This document shows, one piece after another, positions 37,737 to 48,425 of a DNA stretch of 64,000 bases. The position numbers and the translations under genes are program-made. The stretch is from Epiperipatus broadwayi. Its lineage: Eukaryota; Onychophora; Udeonychophora; Euonychophora; Peripatidae. The stretch is from the NCBI GenBank assembly GCA_028023455.1, contig JAQFVV010006203.1:11258876-11322875 (forward strand). The letters run 5' to 3'. A model generated the notes under the pieces. The model ran no database searches. It was not told the origin of the DNA and saw only the letters and a program-made list of their open reading frames with translations. Within the stretch, counting starts at the first letter, position 1, and every line of letters starts with the position of its first letter.

Positions 37737-37899
37737 AATGAGTAATGATTTCTCTTTCTTTATGAGAAATTATTGGAGAAGCCTTTACTCTGAAATCGGT
37801 TATTTATTTTTTACTCAACTGGAAGTTGACCTTTTCCATTTACCATTTTTATTTTATTTTCACTACAATTATTTATTTATTTATTTTTTTATAATTTAG

Positions 37900-38058
37900 G
37901 CTTAAAAAATAAACAAGTCGGATCTCATAGTTTAAATGAATACTCCAGTAGGAGTCATACTATTTTAACTCTGACGATTGAAAGTGAAATTCAAGATGAT
38001 GAAGATGAGAGTATTTACATCACTAAACATGGAAAACTCTGCTTTGTAGATTTAGCTG
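37900..38058 (+). CDS. KIF12: KIF12-like kinesin, exon with switch I and start of switch II
   Basis: Acceptor ATAATTTAG, donor GTAAGA. After GC, which completes a glycine codon, it encodes LKNKQVGSHSLNEYSSRSHT, then ILTLTIESEIQDDEDESIYI and KHGKLCFVDLAG. NEYSSRSH is switch I (consensus NxxSSRSH) and DLAG, joined to SE in the next exon, is switch II (DLAGSE). GKLCFVDLAGSEKV is close to vertebrate KIF12. An acidic loop (QDDEDES) sits where other KIF12 proteins have a variable insertion. The exon joins in phase to both neighbours. Confidence 0.95.
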
Positions 38059-38770
38059 GTAAGAACTGTTATTATTTATAATTATAAAATATTTTATTGT
38101 TATATAAAACATCAAATGGTAGCTGTCTAAAACTGTTTGTGTGTATATATACAAGTGTGTTTGTAAAGTATAAATAAACAAAAAATAAAACGGTAAAATT
38201 AATAACTTTAATCACTTTTGTAATATAGCAGCAGCCATCTTTCCATCTCAGAGCATCATATCCAACTATATATATATATATTAATCATATTTCTTCAACT
38301 TAAGTTGAATGATGCACATATATTTTATTCAGTGTAAGTTAAAAGTTTTATAAAATTTAATATTTTTCTTTAGCAATAAATGAAAGTTATTGATTTAATA
38401 ATAGTAAAAATAACTGTAAAACATTCTTACTATTATATAAGAAGTTTAACATTTGAGGAGTTTAATCAAGAATCTGATGGCAAGTAGCAGCAACCATATC
38501 ATTCCAAAGCCAACATCAAAACAACTAGAAAAGTCATTGTTTGTTGATAACAATATTGCTATTAATGTTTCCACAGAAAAATAATATTATTGAAGAAAAA
38601 TAATATTGTATAGAATGTGTTTAATTGCAATAAATGTGTGACACTTCAGTATTCATTTAATTTAGAAAAAAATGATATAGTACAGTAAGTTTTTTATTAT
38701 TTGTATTTTTTGAGTGAATGTGAATGAGTGAACACACTCCTAGTAACTATATGTGTAAATGTGCTTCCTC

Positions 38771-38816
38771 AATAATAATAATAATAATAATTATTATTAT
38801 TATTATTATTATTATT

Positions 38817-38852
<36 letters not shown>

Positions 38853-38912
38853 ACTGCTGCTGTTGGTGTTATTGTTATTATTATTATTACTATTACTGTT
38901 ACTATTATTATT
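38771..38912 (+). repeat. Compound trinucleotide repeat (AAT/ATT/TTG/CTG)
   Basis: (AAT)n passes into (ATT)n, then about 11 TTG units, two CTG-type units and back to ATT/ACT. The reading frames through it give poly-Asn, poly-Ile, poly-Val or poly-Cys, which are artefacts of the repeat. Confidence 0.95.
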
Positions 38913-40934
38913 TCAATTTTGTTTATACTATAATTTTAATTTATATATGCATATTATATGTATAAAAAGTGTCTGTGTTATATATACATATGAGTAATTG
39001 AGAAATATTGCACATGTGCAGTTCAATACATCATATTCTATTAAAATCAAAGTTTGTCCACAAAATGCAAGCTTATCAATAAATATGACTATTATATGTG
39101 TTGTATACAAGAAAGACGAGGTTCAAAGTATAGGGGATATCATGACTTTACTGTATTAAAAATAGATTAAATCAATTACTTATTTATTTTAAATTGATAT
39201 CATCATCATTTTAAAAGATGACTTAATAATCTTTGGGGTACTTACACTATCCTTTTTTTCTATAATAAAATCATAGCATGTGTTTACAGTAAAAACAACT
39301 ATAGAAATGAATATTTTAGTAAGAAAAAGAATGATCATTTTAAAGCAGAAAAACTCTTATTACTTAGATCAAAATCAAAAACTTTCTATAACAATTCACA
39401 GAAGTTTCAAGTTTGCATTAAATAGTTATTAAAAAAAAGTAAAACACCTTATAAAATTGCCTTGCAGAGAAAAGACTCCCTCATTAGAAACATGATTCAC
39501 CAAGCTTGTCGACATGCTGAGTAATGAGGGTTTGAACAATTTTACACCATTATTAAACTCTAATTAAGAAAACTTGGTACTCATTTGTTGACTAATATTA
39601 GTTTGCTACTAAATTAGCTTTGATCTGTGTTTCTAAAAAAAATCTTAAACCTGATTGGAAACTGAAAAATTTCGAAATTTCATTCAACATTAGATGCTTT
39701 GTAATCTTAGATCTGAAAACATTAGCATTAAGTTATATGCAAATACAAATAATTTGTAAGTAAATGCAAAATTAAAAATAGAATTAATTTTTAAGATAAA
39801 TGCACAGATAATACATATATAAAGAAGATAAAATGTTAATAAATATGAATAAATGTTCTTTATCAGAACATTAAAAACAAAAATTTTTGTTTAAGCAATA
39901 AGTCTTTTCACTTTACTATTACTATAATAAAATAATATTATACTTCTTACACCTTAAATTATTAATGCGATTTTTACTGCTCTGTATTGTTTGGTGCAAT
40001 GATACATGTCTGACTTTGGAACTCAAGACCTATGGATTACAGCCAAGTTCTGTGATTTCTATTATCCAAACTTCTTACTATTCGATTGTAATTATTATTG
40101 TTTTTTTTTTAAAATCTCAATTGTCTATCAGAGCTATAATTAACAAGTGTCATATATTAGTTATATTTTATACTTATACATTTATACACATATGTAATTA
40201 CATTTATTTTTTCTGTACACACAAATATATAATTGTGCAAAAGAAAATTTAACTTCCATAATGCACTGTTTTCCTGTTATAAATCTCCAAGCACTCACCC
40301 GTCACACAGCGCATGATCAGAGGTTAATTTCCTTCTGCCTAATTACCGATTTTTCAGCTCTTAATAATAATAGATTTACACAGATATACATATATATTAA
40401 TTTATATACAAAAAATTGTATAATTTACTTTTTTACTGCCTGTTATTTAAATACATGGTAATTTGAAAATGTAAATTTGAAGAGTATAAAATTTTATTAA
40501 AAATAAATTTACTAACGTTTTATATCATTTAATAGCTTTACATTTGATTAAAACTTATTTTAGTGTTTATAATTAAATAATTTAAAAGAGCACTTATTTT
40601 TCACCTTTTAGTGTGACAAAGAGTTTTGGCAGAAATCCAAAATGATACTCATCCAAATCTTATCAAATTACCAAGCTGCTATTTCATAATCTCTTAATAT
40701 CTCAATATACTTTCTTCTTGCAAAATACATTATTGATTTACCTGTTAAAAAAAGTATAATATTCAATGTTGTTCTTCCCAAAATGTTGCTGTTTTCTTTT
40801 GTAGTTACACAAGATTGACAATCAATCAAAATGATCATAATCAAATATGTGTGAAATTATTTACAGAGTTTATGCTCCATGTGATTTAGTGCAGTTGTAG
40901 AACAGCAAACTTAAGAACTAAATGTTTTCCTAAA

Positions 40935-41565
40935 GGTTTGTGATGATGGTGTTTTAGTTATATTTATATATTGCCTTATTTCAACCATTTAATATAAGTA
41001 TTAAATGTCTTTAGAAAATTTAACTTTATTTTAATATTCCAAATACATTCAACTATTAATAATAGTATATGGGTTAGTATATGCACAATATTTCAAGAGG
41101 TATTATTCTCCCCTCATCAGGTGTTGCTGGTCTGACCAGTGACAGTACCAGCATGGGAATCAAACCTTAACCCTTAGATTCCTGACTACTAAATTTTAAG
41201 GGAATGCTCTAACCAACAGACTCATCCTGCCAAAGGCAAACATCAGTAGAAATTTCATATATTTATCTATGAGATTCCTCCCATTTCTCCACTTTTTCCT
41301 AAGAGCAAAGTTGATTAGTGGTTGCTATATATTATGTATAGTCATACTAGGTAGACTTATGGGGTTGTTTGCTATTATCATCTGAGCAGCTTCTTTAAAT
41401 TTTCTTCTTTGTACCATATAGTAACCTGTGTGCTATTACTAACAGTTGAATGTATTTGGAATATTTAAATAAAGTTAAACTTTTCTTAAAAACATTCAAT
41501 ACTTATATTAGATGATGGAAATAGTCCAATATATAAATGCAATTAAGAACTAAATGTTTATGGAA
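40935..41565. repeat. Inverted pair around a tRNA-headed SINE
   Basis: 40935-41068 and 41432-41565 are inverse copies (GTTGAATGTATTTGGAATAT, TTAATACTTATATTA, GGCAATATATAAAT-like blocks). The minus-oriented copy continues into a complete tRNA-type head, while the plus-oriented copy is truncated at about 41425. This is two head-to-head copies of one retroposon, one of them 5'-truncated. Confidence 0.75.
41040..41231 (-). mobile_element. tRNA-derived SINE
   Basis: Minus strand from 41231: GGCAGGATGAGTCTGTTGG-TTAGAGC gives an A-box-like head, followed by GGTTTGATTCCC (B box), then CACTGGTCAGACCAG (hairpin), CACCTGATGAGGGG and CCTCTTGAAATATTGTGCAT. The tRNA head plus an unrelated body is standard SINE structure. 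The CTGATGA...GAAA order resembles a hammerhead, but I could not pair stem I (see rejected list). The 3' part is shared with the inverted partner. Confidence 0.7.
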
Positions 41566-42254
41566 AATAAAATAAATAAAATCATGGCTTGCTTAACTAA
41601 ATGGAATGTTATTCTCAATTGGCCCATTAATATCACATGATCTCTGAGCAAAGAATTATGTGGTTGTTATTTTTACTGACTTTATCAAAGTTAGAATTTG
41701 CCTATCTATGTTTCTAATTTATTCTTTGGCACTTAACCTGTTGGTATTTTTTTTTTCAAAATAATTTTATTATATACAATAATAAGCATAAAATATTAGT
41801 GTACACATATTGAAATCATTTGTTGTAAAAAACTGAAAAACTTAGAAACTAGATTCTGTAGATGAGTAATATGACAATTATTAGTCTGTGAAATTGTGAG
41901 AATGGTGTAATGCATGTTGTAATCCTTTAACTCCTGTCAAAGAACATCACTTGATTGACAACAAAAGATACCAAAGTCTTCCTTATGATGACTGTTACTA
42001 TATGTCAAGATCAAATACTCCTAGTGTCTGGTTAATTTAAGAAGATAGTTGACTATTAAGGTCCAGAATATAATCTGGGAGGTTAATATGAACCTAGTTT
42101 TGAATCATTCCTGATTTAACCTGGAATTTGACCTATCGCAATAGTTGGTTGAGCTAACGACTATCTTCTTGAGGTGAAGGGTAACCTGGAGAATAGTGGG
42201 GGTTGAATTAAATGTTCATTTGAGGAGAAAGTGTCAGAACTATTCATCAAGAAC

Positions 42255-42470
42255 TATGTTCATTGGGCAGAGGTGGACATGAGCCTTATTCTACATCTTT
42301 TAATTTATTGATTAATGTTTGGTTTTGCAAGTTAAGCTATGATATTGATTAGTGATCAGGGATGATCAAACCGATAAGATGACATCTTGGAGAGATGATA
42401 TGAGCCTGACTCTACATCTTCTAATTTATTGATTAATGCTTGTTCAATCCCTTATATTTATATCTCATAG
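42255..42470 (+). repeat. Two diverged tandem units of about 120 bp
   Basis: ATGAGCCTTATTCTACATCTTTTAATTTATTGATTAATG-like sequence at 42279 recurs at 42401 with few changes (ATGAGCCTGACTCTACATC...). Unknown family; it lies just downstream (minus-strand sense) of the coding-like fragment at 42568-42874. Confidence 0.7.
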
Positions 42471-42567
42471 CTTGGGGAGCCTAGTTTTCCATCTACCACA
42501 AGGTAAGCTTGCTGGGAAGTTTAAATATGGTGTAGAGTTTCAAATTATATTATATATTAGTTATGAC

Positions 42568-42874
42568 TTATGCTTCGGAATCAGAAAACTCTGATTCTCT
42601 GTCAGCGCTCATTGAGTTAAGCTGAGATATGCTGATCTTTTTTTCCTTCAAGTTCCTCAACCTTATTCTAGGGGAATTGGTTGTAGATGCTGGGGTGTCT
42701 TGTTTCTTTATTTCTAGCTTTTTTTCTCCAAGGTTTATTTTTATTAGATACTTTATCATGCTGTTTTAGATATTTGCTATTTGAACCTTTATTTTTTGAT
42801 CCTTGTAGAACTGGATTTGTCAGTTTTGGAGATTTTGTCTTCTTGGTAATCACAACTTCATCCACGTAGTCCAT
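42568..42874 (-). pseudogene. Unrecognised basic coding-like fragment, probably frameshifted
   Basis: On the minus strand an ATG at 42874 opens MDYVDEVVITKKTKSPKLTN and a Lys/Asn-rich stretch of 68 codons. A second frame (ATG at 42759) ends RESEFSDSEA at 42568. The two would join with one frameshift near 42680. Codons are mixed and composition is less skewed than the surroundings. Residues are charged, with a Ser/Asp/Glu-rich end, as in retroelement ORF1/Gag N-termini or a nuclear protein. I do not recognise the family. Confidence 0.3.
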
Positions 42875-42922
42875 GGTGTACTAGTTTTTAAATGTTAATG
42901 AAAATATATATATATATATAAG

Positions 42923-42995
42923 AATTTGTCAGCATAGTGATTAATAGACCGTTATTTCATGCCCGTGTTCTGGATTTGAATGTGGGTTTAATAAA
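42923..42995 (+). pseudogene. tRNA-like relic (SINE head)
   Basis: GTCAGCATAGTGATTAATAGACC (A-box type, compare TAGCNTAGTGGTTAA) is followed by TTCTGGATTTGAATGTGGG (B-box type). Acceptor pairing is not evident. It abuts a (TA)n tract at 42906-42921. Confidence 0.45.
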
Positions 42996-43708
42996 GAAAT
43001 TTTTAAAGGTTTTTTAATACAAATTTTTTTTAAAGTTCTTTAAGTAAAGATTTTTCCTTCAGATATCTGGTCATACAGAGCTTAGTTTAGGCATTCAATT
43101 ATTTCGTAAAAGATATCTAGATATTATTAGCTGTAAGATAAAACATGAAAGAAATATCCGTAAATCTTCACTACATAGTTATTGATCAGCCTAATGGTGT
43201 TCACCTTCATTGCTTTTTTATAGAAAAATACGGGAAATGCTTATGTCCTCCTTTTTTACTATTTATATATACAGTATATACAAATAGTGGATTAGCTTGG
43301 TTTATTATTTCGTTTTTTTTTTTCTAAAAAAAAAAGCAAGAAATATACACAAAAATAACATGATATTAATTATTTTTTTGAAATATACATAAAAATAACA
43401 TGACATTAATTATTTTTTTAACAGAATTTAATAAAGTGGTAATTAACAAGTCATTTCCAAATATATGTAATGTTTAAATAATTACTTTCTCTTGTACAAT
43501 TAAATAATTTAAAAACCAAGAGACAAAACGATTATAATACAAATAAAATTATGTGAACTATAAATATATTTTTAACTTTGAACTTTTTTTATTTATTTAT
43601 AATTACTTGTAAAAAGTTCTGTCTGCTAACAAGATGAAATTTTAATATGGCCTTGTATTATAAATTTTAATGGAATAATTTAAAGATTTATCTTACTTTG
43701 TTGTAACA

Positions 43709-43745
43709 ATGCCGAGATATAAAGCGGATATTCATCTTCGAGAAA
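43709..43745 (+). other. Possible short first exon (weak)
   Basis: ATGCCGAGATATAAAGCGG opens MPRYKADIHLRE and runs into a strong donor-like AAA|GTAAGT at 43746. The segment is locally less AT-rich. There is no second exon that I can link to it, so it may be chance or part of an element. Confidence 0.15.
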
Positions 43746-44264
43746 GTAAGTAATCTGTTATATGCTATTGAAACGAAATATAAAATTAATGTTTGTTACT
43801 ATTCAAGATCCACCAAAGAAAGTAAGCAATATACTTTTTCTCAAGATTTGTGTAATTTGCGAGATCTTAGGTATGTGTTGAGTATGGATGTCAGAACAGA
43901 TCTCTGTCCTTTGGAGAAGCGACTCCTCTTATACCCAGCCATTTTTTAATTAAGAAATACAAATGATGTTTAAATAAATAAATGAATAAAAAATGCATAG
44001 GTAGTAGAAAAATCTATGAATATATTCACTCAATAATTTTTCTTCATGTTAAATAGCGTCATAGTATAACGGCTTAGAAAATTTGTAGTATATGTACTAC
44101 TTAAAAAAATTAAATATATATATTATTTAAATACAGGTATACTTTATATCCCTGGAGTTTAGATGTAATTATAGGGTATTTGAACCCAGACTTTCAAGTT
44201 CTCTTCAGCTATCCAATCTATTGCATACAACCGATACACACGACCAAACACATGTGAAATCATA

Positions 44265-44327
44265 AATGATCTCCAATATACATATTTTGTGCTGAACCAG
44301 CACTCATCAGTTGGTCCAGATCATCAT
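44265..44327 (-). ncRNA. Hammerhead ribozyme motif, one core change (copy E)
   Basis: Minus strand: GATGATCT-GGA-CCAA, CTGATGA, stem II GTGCT-GGTTC-AGCAC (five perfect pairs), AAAA in place of GAAA (G12 changed to A), ATA-TG-TAT, A, TTGG-AGATCAT. Stem I is the best of all copies: CCAA/TTGG plus ATGATCT/AGATCAT (7 bp) across an internal loop. The G12 change should make it inactive. The perfect stems argue that the fold was under selection in the source element. Confidence 0.75.
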
Positions 44328-44482
44328 CTTCCACATATATATAATCAGTGCCTGGTTTATATTAAGATAGAAAATCTTCAAACGTTAATATATGGTGAAG
44401 TAGATTAAAACCTGTCCATTAAAGTTTGGAAGATTTGCTATCTAATATAAACCAGGCACTAATTATATATATATATATGGGA

Positions 44483-44548
44483 GATGGTGATCTGGAGCAA
44501 CTGATGAGTGCTGGTTTAGCATGAAATATGTATATTGGAGATTATTTG
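44483..44548 (+). ncRNA. Hammerhead ribozyme, type I, core complete (copy F)
   Basis: GGTGATCT-GGAG-CAA, CTGATGA (44501-44507), stem II GTGCT-GGTTT-AGCAT, GAAA (44523-44526), stem III ATA-TG-TAT, A, then TTGG-AGATTAT. Distal stem I pairs over 7 positions, two of them G-U (GTGATCT with AGATTAT). Proximal stem I keeps three pairs. Every catalytic-core base is present. The very short stem III is characteristic of hammerheads in Penelope-like elements and retrozymes, which often act as dimers. Predicted cleavage is between 44534 and 44535. Activity is inferred. Confidence 0.8.
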
Positions 44549-45784
44549 TCTTTTTCACATGTGTATGGTCATGTGTATCAGTTGTATGAGATAGATTGGA
44601 TAGCTGAAGAGAGCTTAAAAATCTGGATTCAAATACCCTATATATATAAATTTTTATAACTTGAATAAATTATTTATCTTTAATTATATGTTATTTAATC
44701 TTTATAATAAAGATAACCCATGTGTTATCATCAAGGTACAAAAGAAATCAGAATTTGCATCTAAAGCTGCCTACATTTTTTGTTGAAATATTTAAACAGT
44801 TATTAAAGAAGTAATGCATTGATGGTGGAGAACATCAACTCTCTATTTGGTGTTCAAGATGATATTGACCTCTACTCATTGCTCAATAATATAGAGTCTC
44901 AATAATATTTTAATAAAATAATTGCAAAATATTCTTGTATTTTTTGACTGAATAAGATATTTGAATCCTATTATCTTAGAAGATGTCAGTGCAGTAGTGT
45001 TGTCTTACACCATAGAAAGCAAATACTCTTCAAAACATTCTTATAGATTGTAATTGCTATCTATCCATGTACATTAATGTTTATAGCTGAAGAATATCAT
45101 GATTTATGTGTGTAAATTATGGCAATTCTGCTAGATAATTTTACAAGATTCAGTTTAATTAATAGATTTTTTTTTAGGATCATCAAACTTTTTAATGGTT
45201 GGGAAAATGTAAATGTTGATTTTTTTTTGGACTGCATGATAAGTTTCTAATCATACATTAGTCAATTTTTCTATTAGTGATATTTCTATTTCATACTACT
45301 TAAACCAGAAACTGATAGCTTTATAATGGTTGCTCTGCTTCTAAAGATCGTGATGTTTTGGTAAACATAAGAATATGTACTTAGTGTGTTGGCTGTTGAA
45401 ATAATTTTTCAACTAAGTTTACGAGTTTTGCAAAAGACATTCATATTAACTGTTGACTCTCTTAGTAAGCATTGATTATGACAACAGTTTGTTAAAACGA
45501 ATTTTGTTCTTCCATCTTTAAAAAAATTATCAATTTTGAGGTTGCTGATTTTGAAAAAAGAAACTGTTCAAAGGATTTAGGCATTAATGTTTTGTTGGTA
45601 ACTGGACGTGATAATTTGACTTGTGTAAACTCAGACAGCTTTTTTTACAGTGAGTGAAATTTACTTTTTTTGATAAATATTTTCTAATACCTCTTTAACG
45701 ATTGCAACTGCTGAAAAATACAACATCAATATGTATTTCTATTTGTATATTATATGTTAATACTAAATATTAATTAACATACTA

Positions 45785-47050
45785 GTAATGTAGATAAACT
45801 GAACTGGAATTAACTAAGTTCTCTTTATCAGTGAAATAAACAAACAAACGCATAAACTTTTATATTGGCAAACTATACAAAGAATAAAACAGCTATCTAT
45901 TCTTAGTGTTTTCAGTAGTACTAACCTTAGCTTGCTAATAATATAGGACTGATATTTAAGCAATGTTTAAGTATAGTGATATTAATTATACAAAGTAAAG
46001 GATGCAGAGTATGACTTATTTTAAATAATCTTTACACTGATAATCAATTATAATTTAAATTAATAAATAACTATTAAATCTACACAATATATATATATAT
46101 ATATATATGTATATTTATGTAGATTAAATCTACACAATATATATATATATAAAACTGTACTGCAATTATCTAGGTTCCCTTGAGCTGTGAAATAAATAAA
46201 CAAACATATCACTTTTACACCAGTAAGTCATACAAAGAATAGAATGATCATCTATTATGGTTTGTATGTTATTAAGCTTCATTCCTTAACAATGGTGAAA
46301 TTTTAGAGCTGAACTGATATTTAAGTCACATTTAAATGTGGCAATTTTAATTATGAAGTAATTATTAATCAATTAAGTAAAAAATGTGTAATTTTAAATA
46401 ATCTTTACATTGATATCAAGTACAAGTCAACTCAGTAAACAAATATAAAATTCATTTAGTAGTGATATATATAAACATAATTGGAATTGATTAAATTCTC
46501 TCTACTGTGAAATAAGTAAACAAACACACCACTTCTACATTAGAAAACTCTATAAAGAATAGAGCAAATGAAATTTCTACACTGAAAGTTCTTAATTGTT
46601 AGCAAATTAAATTTAATGTCCCCAAAATAAAAGAATAATTATATATTTTGCTGAAGCAGAGGTGATGTGTTTAATTTATGTATTTCACATCTAAAGGTCT
46701 AGATAGCTCCAGTTTCATTTGTATGCATTACTGTGTATGAATTTAATACTTATTTATTGATTTAACATGTAAAAAATTATCAAAGTAAAGTATGTTAAAA
46801 TGAGACCCAATCTTTCATCATTTATTTAAGTAGTTATTATTTCAGAATTAATTAATACTGCTATATTTAGATATGGCATACATATCTTTTTACCCTGAGA
46901 TTTCATTGTTGATAAACTAAATTTAATGCAACTGAAAACACAAAAAAATACATGATTGTTCTATTCATTGTATAGTTTGCTAATGTAACGGTGGTGTGAA
47001 TGAGTATTTATTTCACCTAGAAAGAGCTTAGATCATTCCAATTCTATTTA
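45785..47050. repeat. Array of a 325-355 bp repeat: three direct units and one inverted unit
   Basis: GTGAAATAAACAAACAAAC at 45832, its variants at 46186 and 46510, and an inverse copy at about 46950-47045 mark four units. Each is followed or preceded by a GGCAAACTATACAAAGAATA-like block and an ATAATCTTTACA block. (TA)n separates the first two units. Non-coding; family unknown. Confidence 0.75.
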
Positions 47051-47429
47051 ATATGTAAAAATATATACTTTCTAATAATTTTAATGATCTTACTAAGCAA
47101 TATAAAATAGAATATATAACAATATTTTATGAAGAGGGTGGTACTGAATATGTATACTATAACAACAGTAGCCATTTGCACATGTAATTTGTTTTGATTA
47201 ATCCTTTGCAAAGATTATTGTTAATTTGAGCATCACTAATTAATTTTTAATCTTTATAATAACAATGAAGTTGGATAAAAATAGTCCGTATTTTATCTAA
47301 TTAATGTATTAGAATTGATATGAAAATGTTCTTTACACAGTAGTAAAAATGGCACTACTAAGTCTGACTTGTGAATTGTTAGTATAGCATGTACATCCAA
47401 AATTAACTTCTCTATAAATATTATTACAT

Positions 47430-47740
47430 GTACATATTTATATAATTACAACAATGATAAATTTTCCTTGTGCTCTTTATCGCAATGCACTGAATTTTAC
47501 TGTAAACTTTATCTTGCAAATGTAAATGAATCCATTTTACATTTACTTTTCTAATTTTTACAAGAATAGTAACAATTGATGTTAATCAGAGCAAATTAAA
47601 TTATTTTCCATATAGAATAACACTTTGTTAACATTTTCTACAAAAACAAGTGTAAATGGATTCATTAATGCTTGCAAAGCATTAATAATAGTGGCATTGA
47701 TATAAATAGCACAAAGAAAATTTATTGTTCCTCCAATTGC
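47430..47740. repeat. Foldback repeat
   Basis: TTTTCCTTGTGCTCTTTAT...AATGAATCCATTT (47461-47540) is repeated inversely as AAATGGATTCATTAATG...AGCACAAAGAAAATTTATT (47655-47730). Imperfect arms of roughly 100 bp. Confidence 0.65.
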
Positions 47741-48249
47741 ATATTGCTAGAAATATATTATTTAATGTTTATATATATTAGCTGTGGTTATTAATATTTT
47801 TAATTAAATTTTATATGGTTGTCTGCAGTTTCATATTACATCATATAAAATTATATGTATATTGTAACGGTATTGAGGAGGGAATCATTTAAAGAAAATA
47901 AATAATAAATATATATATTCTAACTACATATCAATATAAGATCTGACCGAACATTAATGCATTAAATCTAATAAAATTACCAATCTGTAGAAGAGATTGG
48001 TGCAAATAGAGAATAAAAATATTATAATGTAAATATACTTAATTATCTCTGTCACCGAGTGGATGTTATAAATGAAACTGAAGAAAAAATTGAATTTAAT
48101 TATCTTATTCACTCACCACAATGTGTAGCAAAGATAACAGTATGATATATATCTGTTATGCATTTCAAAATGTAAAATGTACATTTATAAAATTAATCTT
48201 TTATAAAGTATTTCAAAAAGTTATTAAGCTGAGAAGTCAAATAATATAG

Positions 48250-48425
48250 ACTTAGTAAATGATAATGTTCACTACAATTGAACTCTTCATACTTAGTAAA
48301 TGTAATCAATGGATGCCAGAAGGCTTGTGCATAAAAACCCTATTTAGTGCCTACTCATCCAATATCCCCAGACTAGTTTCTGAATGACACTACAATATGG
48401 AAAGTTTTGCCTGTTTTGTACTTGG
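48250..48425. repeat. Member of the 36.2-kb palindrome family, collapsed centre
   Basis: GTAATCAATGGATGCCAGAAGGC, GTGCCTACTCATCCAATATC, CCCAGACTAGTTTCTGAATG and TGGAAAGTTTTGCCTG match the 36165-36480 repeat. The hammerhead-like core has lost CUGANGA; only GAAACTAGTC is left (minus strand). Confidence 0.7.

Larger units (their letters stand above)
23823..37899 (+). other. Kinesin intron (14.1 kb)
   Basis: Bounded by GTAAGC and ATAATTTAG. It holds a LINE tail (25.1 kb), minisatellite (26.8 kb), CA/CT microsatellite (27.56 kb), repeats at 30.0, 30.6 and 36.2 kb, a foldback at 31.8 kb, a TIR element at 33.9 kb and tRNA-like sequences at 37.4 and 37.6 kb. Stretches 23850-25100, 27640-30000, 30680-31770, 32380-33940 and 34980-36160 show only AT-rich sequence; ORFs there are low-complexity. 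Confidence 0.85.
44173..44660. repeat. Hammerhead-repeat family, head-to-head inverted pair (copies E and F)
   Basis: Arm E (44173-44385, minus) and arm F (44386-44660, plus) are inverse copies meeting near 44385. Each runs from AAGATTTGCTATCTTAATATAAACC through a hammerhead, ATTATTTGTCTTTTTCACATGTG and TTGTATGAGATAGATTGGATAGCTG to TTCAAATACCCTATA and (TA)n. The upstream 200 bp present in the 11.5-12.4 kb pair is missing, so this pair is shorter. Confidence 0.88.

Noticed and set aside
38724-38965. ORFs of 68-69 codons with poly-Ile/poly-Val or poly-Tyr/poly-Cys.
   Set aside because: They are pure translations of the trinucleotide repeat.
41090-41130. Hammerhead-like CTGATGAGGGG...CCTCTTGAAAT in the tRNA-headed SINE (minus strand).
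   Set aside because: Stem II pairs only with a shift that consumes the core A, and no stem I partner for CAACAC is found after the GAAA box. Kept as a lead, not as a ribozyme.
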